A DNA stretch of 13,652 nucleotides from Chitinophagales bacterium. Lineage in GTDB: Bacteria; Bacteroidota; Bacteroidia; Chitinophagales; UBA2359. The stretch's first letter is position 1; each line of letters opens with the position of its first letter. Of this stretch, positions 1 through 6,941 are shown one piece after another. The stretch lies in the NCBI GenBank assembly GCA_020631035.1, contig JAHDIA010000076.1, forward strand, positions 1-13,652, written 5' to 3'. A program made the translations under genes and the position numbers. Under the pieces are notes generated by a model, which did no database searches, was not told where the DNA came from, and saw only the letters and a program-made list of their open reading frames with translations.

Positions 1-1
1 G

Positions 2-133
2 ATTACACCGAGTTCTAGTGGGAGTAGTAGTAGCGGTGGGAGTAGCAGTAGTAGCAGCAGTGGGAGTAGTAGCAGTAGTAGTGGTGGAAGTAGTGGCGGC
101 GGCTATGGCGGCGGTGGCGGCGGTGGCTGGTAG
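2..133 (+). CDS. 3' end of a DUF2207-like protein gene (partial; Gly/Ser-rich tail)
   Basis: Only the last 43 codons are in the window; the gene starts upstream of it. In the frame beginning at base 2 the peptide is almost wholly Ser and Gly. It opens with ITPSSSG, has a Ser-rich middle written with AGT/AGC codons, then GGGYGGGGGGGW and a TAG stop at 131-133. The next gene ends in the same way: a Gly run, a single Trp, then TAG. I therefore infer that the two are tandem paralogues of the DUF2207 membrane-protein family, although no diagnostic domain is visible in this fragment. The repeated AGT/AGC and GGC/GGT triplets make the tail prone to length change by replication slippage. Only 28 bp separate this stop from the next start, so the two genes are probably co-transcribed. 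Confidence 0.75.
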   Translation: MTPSSSGSSSSGGSSSSSSSGSSSSSSGGSSGGGYGGGGGGGW

Positions 134-136
134 TGC

Positions 137-157
137 AATTTAAAATCTTCAATTAAA
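137..157. repeat. three AT-rich heptamers between tandem paralogues
   Basis: Three 7-mers stand in a row: AATTTAA (137-143), AATCTTC (144-150) and AATTAAA (151-157). They fill nearly the whole 28 bp gap between the two paralogues. The same heptamer style recurs at 2078-2137, 2247-2327 and 9561-9633, always beside a gene end. They also supply the A-rich leader in front of the start codon at 162. Confidence 0.5.
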
Positions 158-161
158 AAAA

Positions 162-2069
162 ATGATACAACACAAATATTTTCATCTCACAATCATTCTA
201 CTTTGTCTGCCACTCTTACAATTGGTCGCCAAGGAAGAAATACTATTGTTTCATTCAGACATCAAAGTACAAGCAGATGGGAGTTTTGATGTAATCGAGA
301 CCATTCGGGTTTATGCCGAAGGGAGGCAGATAAAGCGGGGAATTTTCAGGGAGATTCCCACCACCTATAAAAACAAGTTAGGCATTAAAAAGAAGGTGAG
401 ATTTGAAGTAGTGAGTGTCAAAAAGAATGGATCAAAAGAGCCCTATCATACCAAACGCAATGACAATGGAGTTGCCATTTACATAGGGCAATCTGATGTT
501 TACATTCCCCAAGGAGAATACGTTTACGAAATACACTATACAACCAACAATCAAATCTTATTTATGGAGGATTTGGACGAAGTGTATTGGAATGTAACAG
601 GCAATTTTTGGAGTTTCCCAATCAAAGAGGCAAGGGCAAAAATAAGTTTACCTGAAGGAGGGAAATTGATTCAGCATGCTGCCTACATAGGTTACGAAGG
701 TAGTACAGACCAAAATGTGGACATTCAGAAAATAGACGATCGAAGCATTGAATTTAAATCAAATCGTTCTTTGCAGCCAAGGGAAGGCTTGACCATAGCA
801 GCAGGTTTTGAAAAAGGCTTGATTCCAGAACCCACAACTGCCGAGAAATTCGATGAAACCTTTCAATCAAATAAAGGAGTATTTTATGGTTTACTTGGAT
901 TGTTGGGCATCTTTTTATATTACTTCATTAATTGGAGAAGAGTAGGAGTGGACCCACCCAAAGGCACCATCATTCCCCAATATTATCCACCCGAAAATAT
1001 GTCAGCTGCTGCCTGTCGTTTTGTAGAAAAAATGTCATTTGACAATCAAACTTATACTGCCGCTTTGGTACAACAAGCAGTCAATGGCAATATGCGTATA
1101 GAACACAATGGCGAAAGGAACTATACCCTAAAGACAAATCAGGACTATACCTACCATAAATGGGAAGGAGAAGATAAAATCCTTCAACCTTTTTTTGGAG
1201 GAAGAATCAATAGCATCAAACTAGACAAAAAAGACCACCAAATATTCAGCAGTTCTAAAGACAGACTGAAAGAACACCTAAGTGAACAATACGAAGGTTT
1301 CATGTTCAACAGAAATCGCCAACCTCTTTTATTGGGTATTGTTTGCTCGACATTACTATTATTTGGACTCTTGCTATTTGTAGGAAAAGGAGAGGAAAGT
1401 ATTTTTATGTGTATATGGTTGTTCTTTTGGTTGGGTGGTTTGTCCATTCCTACATTTATCTCTGTACGCAGTTTTTTAAATGGCGACCGCTCTGGTAAAA
1501 CCATTGGGGGATTGGTGTTTGCTTTCTTTTTTATGCTCCCAAGTTTGGTTCCCTTGTATTTGGTTACAAATCAAAATTGGTTGATGGGTTTAATCATCAT
1601 TGCCATCTTGATGGTCAATTTAATTTTTGCCTATTTACTCGAAGCACCAACCATCGAAGGGCGCGAAACAATGGACCATATCGAAGGATTTAAAATGTAC
1701 CTATCAACCGCCGAAAAAGACCGCCTCAATATGCTCCAAGCACCCGAAGAAAACCTAGAATTGTACGAGCAATATTTGCCCTACGCCATTGCTCTTGGTG
1801 TGGAGAATGAATGGGGCGAACGCTTTGAAAAAGTGATACAAGCCGCTTCTCAAAAAATGCAAGATGGCAGGCATCATTCATACTCACCTGTGTGGTATTC
1901 TGGTAGCGACATCAACAACTTTAGTGCTGCTTCTTTTGGCAATCAACTGGGTTCTAGTTTTAATTCTGCTTTGAGTTCGGCTGCTAGTTCGCCCAGTTCT
2001 AGTGGTGGCAGTGGAGGAGGAGGAAGCAGTGGCGGCGGCGGCGGTGGCGGCGGTGGTGGCGGCTGGTAG
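162..2069 (+). CDS. DUF2207 domain membrane protein
   Basis: A 635-residue protein of unknown biochemical function. It begins with a signal peptide or anchor (hydrophobic residues 9-23, then AKEE). An extracytoplasmic beta-rich DUF2207 domain follows at about 25-225, then a first membrane helix at about 239-257. Next comes the family's typical stretch WRRVGVDPPKG and YYPPENMSAAACRFVEK (258-290). Four more helices lie at about 388-407, 413-435, 446-468 and 472-494. A soluble part follows, containing MYLSTAEKDRL and a region around YLPYAIALGVENEWGERF (538-555) that is characteristic of DUF2207 C-termini. From about 588 the protein is Ser/Gly-rich, ending in a run of 11 Gly and a terminal Trp. 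The start at 162 is chosen because the signal peptide begins there; there is no Shine-Dalgarno, only an A-rich leader. It lies 28 bp after a gene with the same kind of tail, so it is probably the second gene of a paralogue pair. Family assignment is from remembered motifs. Confidence 0.88.
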   Translation: MIQHKYFHLTIILLCLPLLQLVAKEEILLFHSDIKVQADGSFDVIETIRVYAEGRQIKRGIFREIPTTYKNKLGIKKKVRFEVVSVKKNGSKEPYHTKRNDNGVAIYIGQSDVYIPQGEYVYEIHYTTNNQILFMEDLDEVYWNVTGNFWSFPIKEARAKISLPEGGKLIQHAAYIGYEGSTDQNVDIQKIDDRSIEFKSNRSLQPREGLTIAAGFEKGLIPEPTTAEKFDETFQSNKGVFYGLLGLLGIFLYYFINWRRVGVDPPKGTIIPQYYPPENMSAAACRFVEKMSFDNQTYTAALVQQAVNGNMRIEHNGERNYTLKTNQDYTYHKWEGEDKILQPFFGGRINSIKLDKKDHQIFSSSKDRLKEHLSEQYEGFMFNRNRQPLLLGIVCSTLLLFGLLLFVGKGEESIFMCIWLFFWLGGLSIPTFISVRSFLNGDRSGKTIGGLVFAFFFMLPSLVPLYLVTNQNWLMGLIIIAILMVNLIFAYLLEAPTIEGRETMDHIEGFKMYLSTAEKDRLNMLQAPEENLELYEQYLPYAIALGVENEWGERFEKVIQAASQKMQDGRHHSYSPVWYSGSDINNFSAASFGNQLGSSFNSALSSAASSPSSSGGSGGGGSSGGGGGGGGGGGW

Positions 2070-2077
2070 GGGCATTG

Positions 2078-2243
2078 ATTTAAGATTCAAAATTTAAAAT
2101 TTCCTAATCTTGATTTTTCAATTTTAAATCTTAAATTTTTATGGTGCAACGTCATTGGGTCAGGGCTACGTTGTGGTCAGGTTAACCAACGCAGGCTTCA
2201 TACTTCGTACAAGCGTTCATCCATCCGCTCATCCAACGCCTCT
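2078..2243 (+). repeat. dispersed ~165 bp intergenic element, copy 1
   Basis: The element begins 8 bp after the stop of the DUF2207 gene and has two parts. The first is an AT-rich inverted repeat: ATTTAAGATT (2078-2087) pairs with AATCTTAAAT (2127-2136), extended by six more A/T pairs after one mismatch. The second is a GC-richer core at 2143-2243. The core matches the reverse complement of 9456-9555 at about 73 of 101 aligned positions with one gap (hand alignment). The most conserved blocks are GTGCAACG, GGTTAACCA and CCGCTCATCC. The core can fold: CAACGT (2147-2152) with ACGTTG (2168-2173), the palindrome GGTTAACC (2180-2187), and a hairpin at 2196-2213. Both copies lie directly 3' of a coding region and in sense with it. 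It could be a terminator or 3' UTR element, a structured RNA, or a small non-autonomous mobile element. Confidence 0.72.
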
Positions 2244-2246
2244 TTT

Positions 2247-2327
2247 AATTGTGAATGGGGAGTTATGAATTATAAATTGGGCAAAATGGAGAGCCAATTC
2301 ATAACTCATAATTTACAACTCACAATT
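2247..2327. terminator. imperfect palindrome between convergent genes, built of heptamers
   Basis: Arms 2247-2282 and 2292-2327 align without gaps as inverted repeats, with about 28 of 36 positions matching and a 9 bp loop. The right arm reads as heptamers AATTCAT, AACTCAT, AATTTAC, AACTCAC, AATTTTA. It overlaps the last two codons and TGA stop of the histidine kinase on the - strand. Its position between two converging genes suggests a bidirectional terminator. There is no long T tract, so this role is inferred from placement and symmetry. Confidence 0.5.
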
Positions 2328-5160
2328 TTATATCTTTTCCAATAGTGAAGTAAAAAGTAGTTCCCTGATTGGGTTCTGATTCCAACCATATTTTCCCTTG
2401 GTGTTGCTCTACAATTTTTTTGCAAAGCGAAAGCCCAATACCAGTTCCTTCATACTCGCTTGGATTGTGGAGTTTTTTAAAAAGTAAGAAAATACGTTCT
2501 TGGTATTCTTTGGGAATACCGATGCCATTGTCTTGTACTTTAAAACGATAATGTTCGTCTTCCTCTTTTGAACAAATATTGACAATAGGTGGGACATCGG
2601 TACGCTGAAATTTGATGGCATTCGTAATTAAGTTTTGGAACAACTGTCGCATTTGGGTAAGATCAGCTTCTATATATGGTAATTTATCGCAAATAATTTG
2701 GGCATTTTTTTGATGAATTTCACTTTGCAATTCCAATTCGATTACTTTAATTAAGTTGCGAATGTTTATGGTAGACAATTTTATTTTTTGGGTATTGACC
2801 CTTGAATACATCAAGAGATCGTCAATGAGGTGCTGCATATTTCGGGATGCTCGAATGATGAAGTTGAGATAGTCTTTTTCATCTGTAGACAGTCTTTCCA
2901 TCCCACTTTTTTGTAGAATTTGGGCAAAGCTTACAATAGAACGGATGGGCGATTTTAAATCGTGTGATGCCAAATAAGCAAAGTTTTCCAATTGCATATT
3001 GGACTCGATGTACTTTTGAAGTTCTTGGTTTTTGGTGTTTAGGTCATTCTGTATTTTTTTGAGCGAGCTAATGTCTGCAAGTATACCTACATATTCTATT
3101 TCATTTGTTTCTTCATTTTCTATGGCTTGTAAGTGAACCCAAGCCCAACCTTTGGAACCATCTTTGCGAATAAAGCGATTTTCAAACTCGATAGATTTAA
3201 GGGTCTGATAGGTATCATCATTGAATTTTTTACTTTGTTCAGCATCTTCAGCAAACATAATACTTATTACATCCTTGCCAATGATTTCTTCTTCAGTAAA
3301 GCCAGTCATTTTAGCAAAAGCAGCATTGCAGTCTGTAAATACCCCTTTACTAGACATAGCGATTCCCATTTGAGTATTGGCAAAAATGGTTCTATACCTT
3401 TGTTCACTGATTCGTAACTTTTGTTCTGTCTCTTTGAGTTCATTGATGTTTTTGGCGTAGACAGCGCAACCTGTAATGATGTTGTTTTTATCCATAATAG
3501 GATAAAAAGAAGCGGCCAAATGTATGAGCTCTTCCGTTTCAAGGTCTTTTAATACAGGATACATTGTAAGCGACTTACCCTGAAAAACTTCCTCAAAATA
3601 TTGGCTCATAACTTCTTTGTCTTCTTCTATAAGACAATCAATGATGTTTTTGCCAATAGCTAATTTTTTAGAGTTGGTTCTGTAAAATACAGAACTAGCT
3701 GCTTTGTTAAAAGTAAGCAACTCCATATCTAGATTAATAGAAAACACTAGGTCATTTGTTGAGTTGATGATAGAATTTAATAATAGTTGATTTTCACCAA
3801 GTGCATTCTCGGCTTTTCTTTGTTTGGTAATATCGTGTTTCTTGCCCCAAAGACCGTGTAGCTTATTGTCTACTACTACTCCAATAATGCTTTCCAAAAT
3901 AATACATTGTTCCCCTTTGAAATTGTAACTAACTCGTTCTTGATTGGCAAGGTTAAACTTGGCATTTGCCAAAGTTTGATAGAAGAATCTTATATTTTTC
4001 TTGTTTTCTTTTTCTTTGACCAATTTGAGCTTGGTTTTGGTTTCTATCAGTTTTTGTGGATCATCATAACCGTAAAAATGAGCATAGGCGTGATTGCAAT
4101 CTGCAATATAGGCACGTTCAAGGTATAGGTCAAATTGTTGGTCTATTGGCAAATCTAGTGGGATGGGTTCCGTCAAAGAAATATAGCTGATGGCATCTTC
4201 GCTTAGTTTGATAAAAGCCTGGTAGTTCTTTTCTTTTTGTCGAAGGGCAAGTTCTGTTCTTTTGAGTTGGCTGATGTCTCTGTCAATACCAAGTAAGCCT
4301 TTTATATTGCCATTTTTATCAAATAGCGGAATTTTGGTGATTTCAAACCACTTGCTATCTGTACCATTTCGGGTATATTCCTCTACAAGTCGAATGGGCT
4401 TGCCCTTTTCAATAACCATACTATCTTCTTGCTTGATTTTTTGACTGGACTCTTTGGAAAAGTTGAAATCTTCTATAGACTTTCCCCATAGTTCTTCGGG
4501 GCTGGTTTGAAGACCATTGAGCAATGCCTTGTTCGCAAAATTGATTTTGAGATCCTTGTCTTTGGCATAAATCAAGCTGGGGTTGAGGTCCGAAACATTT
4601 TGAAGAAATTGTAGGGACTCTTTTAATTGTTCTTGATACTTCTGTGTTTTTTGATTGTGGTAATGAAAAATGGCATAAATGGCCATTAAGTTACTGGTGC
4701 TAACCATGATTTCTATTGGGAGAGGAATATCATAAACAGGATTATAGTAAAAAGAAATGAACAAATAAAAATAAATAAAAAAGGTTAGGGCACTATGAAG
4801 GAGTTGAGTTCCTCTGGAGGTAGTGGTAAGTGAAAATACCAAATAGATGGTGGGAATGCTTACAAAAACTGAATAGATGGTCCCTACAGTGTGATATATG
4901 TAAATTATCAAACCATAAAAGCAGATAGAAGAAATAAGTAAATATATGTTGAGGTGTTTGGCAGAGATGATAAAATAGAAAGCCAATACCATAATACCTA
5001 AAATTGTAGAAATTTTAATGGCTGACCAATTATTGGTATAAAATCCATACAATACAACAGGAATGACACTTATACCAACATACAACAATAAACTTTTGTG
5101 AAAGTCTACTCTTGCTTTTATCGGGTCATCTTTATATAAAGAGAAATGTTGGCCTTGCAT
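2320..5160 (-). CDS. membrane-anchored multi-PAS sensor histidine kinase
   Basis: A 946-residue hybrid-free sensor kinase. The N-terminus has about six membrane helices between residues 23 and 166, with no large extracellular loop, so the signal is probably sensed in the membrane or cytoplasm. Four PAS/PAC units follow at about 184-298, 311-447, 459-577 and 583-700; the last is the most canonical (FTDCNAAFAKMTGFTEEEIIG, RFIRKDGS). A coiled-coil linker at about 698-725 leads to a HisKA domain with the phosphoacceptor His733 in ASHDLKSPIR. The HATPase domain shows the N box NLITNA (Asn847), G1 DNGIGI (877-882) and G2 GTGIGL (905-910). The C-terminus ends right after the kinase fold, so there is no receiver domain, and no response-regulator gene is in the window: it is an orphan. 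The start at 5160 gives a short soluble N-terminus before the first helix. Its ligand cannot be read from the sequence. Confidence 0.95.
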   Translation of the reverse strand: MQGQHFSLYKDDPIKARVDFHKSLLLYVGISVIPVVLYGFYTNNWSAIKISTILGIMVLAFYFIISAKHLNIYLLISSICFYGLIIYIYHTVGTIYSVFVSIPTIYLVFSLTTTSRGTQLLHSALTFFIYFYLFISFYYNPVYDIPLPIEIMVSTSNLMAIYAIFHYHNQKTQKYQEQLKESLQFLQNVSDLNPSLIYAKDKDLKINFANKALLNGLQTSPEELWGKSIEDFNFSKESSQKIKQEDSMVIEKGKPIRLVEEYTRNGTDSKWFEITKIPLFDKNGNIKGLLGIDRDISQLKRTELALRQKEKNYQAFIKLSEDAISYISLTEPIPLDLPIDQQFDLYLERAYIADCNHAYAHFYGYDDPQKLIETKTKLKLVKEKENKKNIRFFYQTLANAKFNLANQERVSYNFKGEQCIILESIIGVVVDNKLHGLWGKKHDITKQRKAENALGENQLLLNSIINSTNDLVFSINLDMELLTFNKAASSVFYRTNSKKLAIGKNIIDCLIEEDKEVMSQYFEEVFQGKSLTMYPVLKDLETEELIHLAASFYPIMDKNNIITGCAVYAKNINELKETEQKLRISEQRYRTIFANTQMGIAMSSKGVFTDCNAAFAKMTGFTEEEIIGKDVISIMFAEDAEQSKKFNDDTYQTLKSIEFENRFIRKDGSKGWAWVHLQAIENEETNEIEYVGILADISSLKKIQNDLNTKNQELQKYIESNMQLENFAYLASHDLKSPIRSIVSFAQILQKSGMERLSTDEKDYLNFIIRASRNMQHLIDDLLMYSRVNTQKIKLSTINIRNLIKVIELELQSEIHQKNAQIICDKLPYIEADLTQMRQLFQNLITNAIKFQRTDVPPIVNICSKEEDEHYRFKVQDNGIGIPKEYQERIFLLFKKLHNPSEYEGTGIGLSLCKKIVEQHQGKIWLESEPNQGTTFYFTIGKDIKL

Positions 5161-5476
5161 GGTTTGTGACTTTAAAGCTTAGCTTGTATTTATATGGTAT
5201 ACAACAATTTACAGCTTTTATTTGTATTACACCTGCTTAGTGGAGTTTTTTAATGTATTTGAATATATTTATATACTAATATTTTTAGCTAAATGTTTAG
5301 AAGTGAACGAAATAAAAAATGGAGATTTTACTTGTTCAATTAGTTGTAGGGAAGACATAGAGTCAAGCTTTGAAACAAATTGACAAAAAAATGGTAAAAT
5401 ATGAGTAAATTTGCCAACGAAAAGCCATTCCTATGCGTCATAATTAATAAGGTTTATCTTATAATTTTCTATTGTT
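5161..5476. other. divergent intergenic region
   Basis: This 316 bp very AT-rich region separates the divergent kinase and ceramidase-like genes and should hold both promoters. For the + strand I see one good Bacteroidota-type candidate, listed separately. For the - strand I find no clean TAnnTTTG. A short inverted repeat, TTGTAT (5184-5189) with ATACAA (5199-5204), lies 24 bp upstream of the kinase start and might be an operator. No small gene is visible. Confidence 0.6.
5380..5413 (+). promoter_or_regulatory. candidate Bacteroidota-type promoter
   Basis: TTG at 5380-5382 (within TTGACA) and TAAATTTG at 5406-5413 match the -33 TTG and -7 TAnnTTTG elements described for Bacteroidota primary sigma factors. 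The spacing is 23 bp, at the upper end of the tolerated range. It would start transcription near 5420, giving a leader of about 57 nt before the ATG at 5477. A classical -10 box at normal distance from TTGACA is absent. Confidence 0.45.
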
Positions 5477-6328
5477 ATGAATTCAATTTTTGGGTATCGT
5501 AAGGTCATTGCCTTTTTGTTTTGCTCCCTCTTTCTATTTTTGTTCTTATTGTTTGAATGGATGTTCCAACAAAGTGGGTTTTGGTTGCAGTTTACCAATT
5601 GGTCACCAGCTTATACCTATACTTGTGAGAGCCAAAATCTAGATGGTGCCATTAGACAACCACTCAATACCTTTAGCAATCTTTTGCTGCTTTTCTTTGG
5701 AGTGGAGGTTATCATTTTTTCTTTTAAAGACAGACAGGTCTACAAAAATTCTCCGAACTTGGTAAGGATGAACTATCAATATAGTTTGGTATTTGGACTA
5801 TGTTTGGTGATGCTCTGTGTCTGTAGCAGTTTTTATCATGCCTCTATGCTCGACTTCTTCTCGCAATTGGATATGGCAGGAGTATATTCTTGTGTATTGT
5901 TTCCACTCATCATAACCATCCACAAAATCATAGCTGCCAAGTGGTTTGGGAACAAGCCCTATTTTAGTTATTGGGGATCGCTGATAGCCATTGCTAGCTT
6001 TCTATTCTCGCTGTTTTTTCTAACCTACAATTTTTGGCAAGATGAGGTGTTCATCATATTGCCCACACTCTTTGCTATTTTGGTAGGACTTTCTGTATAT
6101 CACGCTCGCAACTTTGTAGAATCTTATCGCAAAGACTATCTATTGCTTAGCGGACTCTTTTTGTTTTCAGCATTGCCTTGTTATATGTTGGACTGGTATT
6201 TTTGCTCAGCACATAGTTATTTTCAGTTTCATAGCTTCTGGCACATTTTTGCAGCTTTTGCCTTGTATTACTATTATTTGTATTTGAGAAGCGAAAAGAA
6301 CCTTATTTTAAAAAAGGCTAAGCAATAG
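5477..6328 (+). CDS. ceramidase-like integral membrane hydrolase (CREST superfamily)
   Basis: A 283-residue protein with about seven membrane helices. It carries the signature residues of the alkaline ceramidase/CREST family of intramembrane zinc hydrolases, which cleave the amide bond of ceramides to give a fatty acid and a sphingoid base. Visible motifs are CES (50-52) followed by IRQPLNTFSN (59-68), SSFYHAS (117-123), Asp132, and HSFWH (252-256) near the end. The set Ser117, His121, Asp132, His252, His256 has the spacing S-x3-H-x10-D and H-x3-H known for human ACER3 (Ser77, His81, Asp92, His217, His221), where the three His bind zinc. The N-terminal calcium site is only partly kept: Glu51 corresponds to Glu22, but Gln61 stands where ACER3 has Glu33. 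The gene has its own promoter candidate and ends in a hairpin, so it is probably monocistronic. The substrate could be another lipid amide; the superfamily also holds adiponectin-receptor-type proteins. Confidence 0.82.
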   Translation: MNSIFGYRKVIAFLFCSLFLFLFLLFEWMFQQSGFWLQFTNWSPAYTYTCESQNLDGAIRQPLNTFSNLLLLFFGVEVIIFSFKDRQVYKNSPNLVRMNYQYSLVFGLCLVMLCVCSSFYHASMLDFFSQLDMAGVYSCVLFPLIITIHKIIAAKWFGNKPYFSYWGSLIAIASFLFSLFFLTYNFWQDEVFIILPTLFAILVGLSVYHARNFVESYRKDYLLLSGLFLFSALPCYMLDWYFCSAHSYFQFHSFWHIFAAFALYYYYLYLRSEKNLILKKAKQ

Positions 6329-6349
6329 CTTATAAGCTATAAAAATAAA

Positions 6350-6374
6350 AAAGAGCATTCTTAGAATGCTCTTT
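6350..6374. terminator. terminator hairpin after the ceramidase-like gene
   Basis: AAAGAGCATTC (6350-6360) and GAATGCTCTTT (6364-6374) form a perfect 11 bp stem with a 3 nt loop, 21 bp after the + strand stop. A-rich sequence precedes it (6341-6352), so on the - strand the hairpin is followed by a T-rich run; it can act in both directions. A 16 bp perfect palindrome, ATAGCTTATAAGCTAT (6325-6340), overlaps the stop codon just before it. Confidence 0.8.
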
Positions 6375-6853
6375 CCTAAAGTTATCATAATAAAAAAATA
6401 AACTCAAAATTAGTAATCACGATTCACCTAAGGGGCTGGGTTGCCTAAAAAAACTTGTCTCGTTGATAACCCTAAATATTTTTTATGATTTTAACATAGG
6501 TCTCCCACCATTAAATTGTTTATAATTTAAGTTATAGATATATCATAAAACATTCAAGCATCTTAAAATGTACTTAGTTCATTTTTTGAGATACTTTGTC
6601 CATTGATGTTTCATTTTATAATTCCAACAATTAATTTTAAGAGTTAATAAACTGTTTTACCTCACCTAATATAAAACAGCTTCTTGTGATACCTAAGAAG
6701 TAGTTGTTTTTTAGTTTTGTTTAATACCACAAATTTTGTTAATAGATACCCCAAAGTTATAGTCTCTAGGGCAAATAGTCAAGTGATTTCAAGCAAATAC
6801 CTTAAATGACGTCATATATAAAGGCAATAAATGTGTTTGTGCGACATATTAAA
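6375..6853. other. intergenic stretch without a recognisable gene
   Basis: About 480 bp of AT-rich DNA lies between two terminators of converging transcription units. All ATG-initiated frames I followed close within about 15 codons. A small GC-richer island at 6428-6472 (ggggctgggttgcc) allows GGGTT (6438-6442) to pair with AACCC (6468-6472). The 10 bp palindrome ATGACGTCAT lies at 6806-6815. I see no promoter good enough to claim a small RNA. Confidence 0.55.
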
Positions 6854-6883
6854 AAAAGCAAGTATATTTATATACTTGCTTTT
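6854..6883 (-). terminator. rho-independent terminator of the SDR/acyl-CoA dehydrogenase operon
   Basis: AAAAGCAAGTATA (6854-6866) and TATACTTGCTTTT (6871-6883) form a perfect 13 bp stem with a 4 nt loop. On the - strand it lies about 60 bp after the stop of the acyl-CoA dehydrogenase-SCP2 gene, and the stem runs into seven T residues (A run 6851-6857 on +). On the + strand a looser T tract also follows, so it can insulate the convergent ceramidase-like unit. Confidence 0.85.
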
Positions 6884-6941
6884 CAATTTTTCTAAAAATA
6901 GCTCAAGGCTAACTTTTTGTAAAAAGAGTGTCAGTTTTTAC

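Noticed and set aside
1184..1504. 106-codon - strand open frame inside the DUF2207 gene
   Set aside because: It lies opposite membrane-helix codons of a real gene and has no promoter or motif; a shadow frame.
2196..2213. Repeat core as a degraded coding fragment of a transposase
   Set aside because: Both copies lack an open frame over the core, and differences are not concentrated at third codon positions in any frame.
2143..2243. Repeat core as a tRNA or known small RNA
   Set aside because: No cloverleaf, anticodon arm or CCA end can be drawn, and the ~100 bp core matches no RNA I recognise.
2078..2327. CRISPR-like array in the 2.1-2.3 kb gap
   Set aside because: The repeats are 7 bp words and inverted arms, with no identical direct repeats and no spacers of constant length; no cas gene is present.
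5380..5400. Classical sigma-70 promoter TTGACA with TAAAAT
   Set aside because: The spacing is only 9 bp, far below 16-18 bp; the TTG/TAAATTTG pair fits Bacteroidota rules better.
6806..6815. ATGACGTCAT palindrome as an operator
   Set aside because: It is a single 10 bp palindrome far from any gene start between convergent genes; chance is a sufficient explanation.
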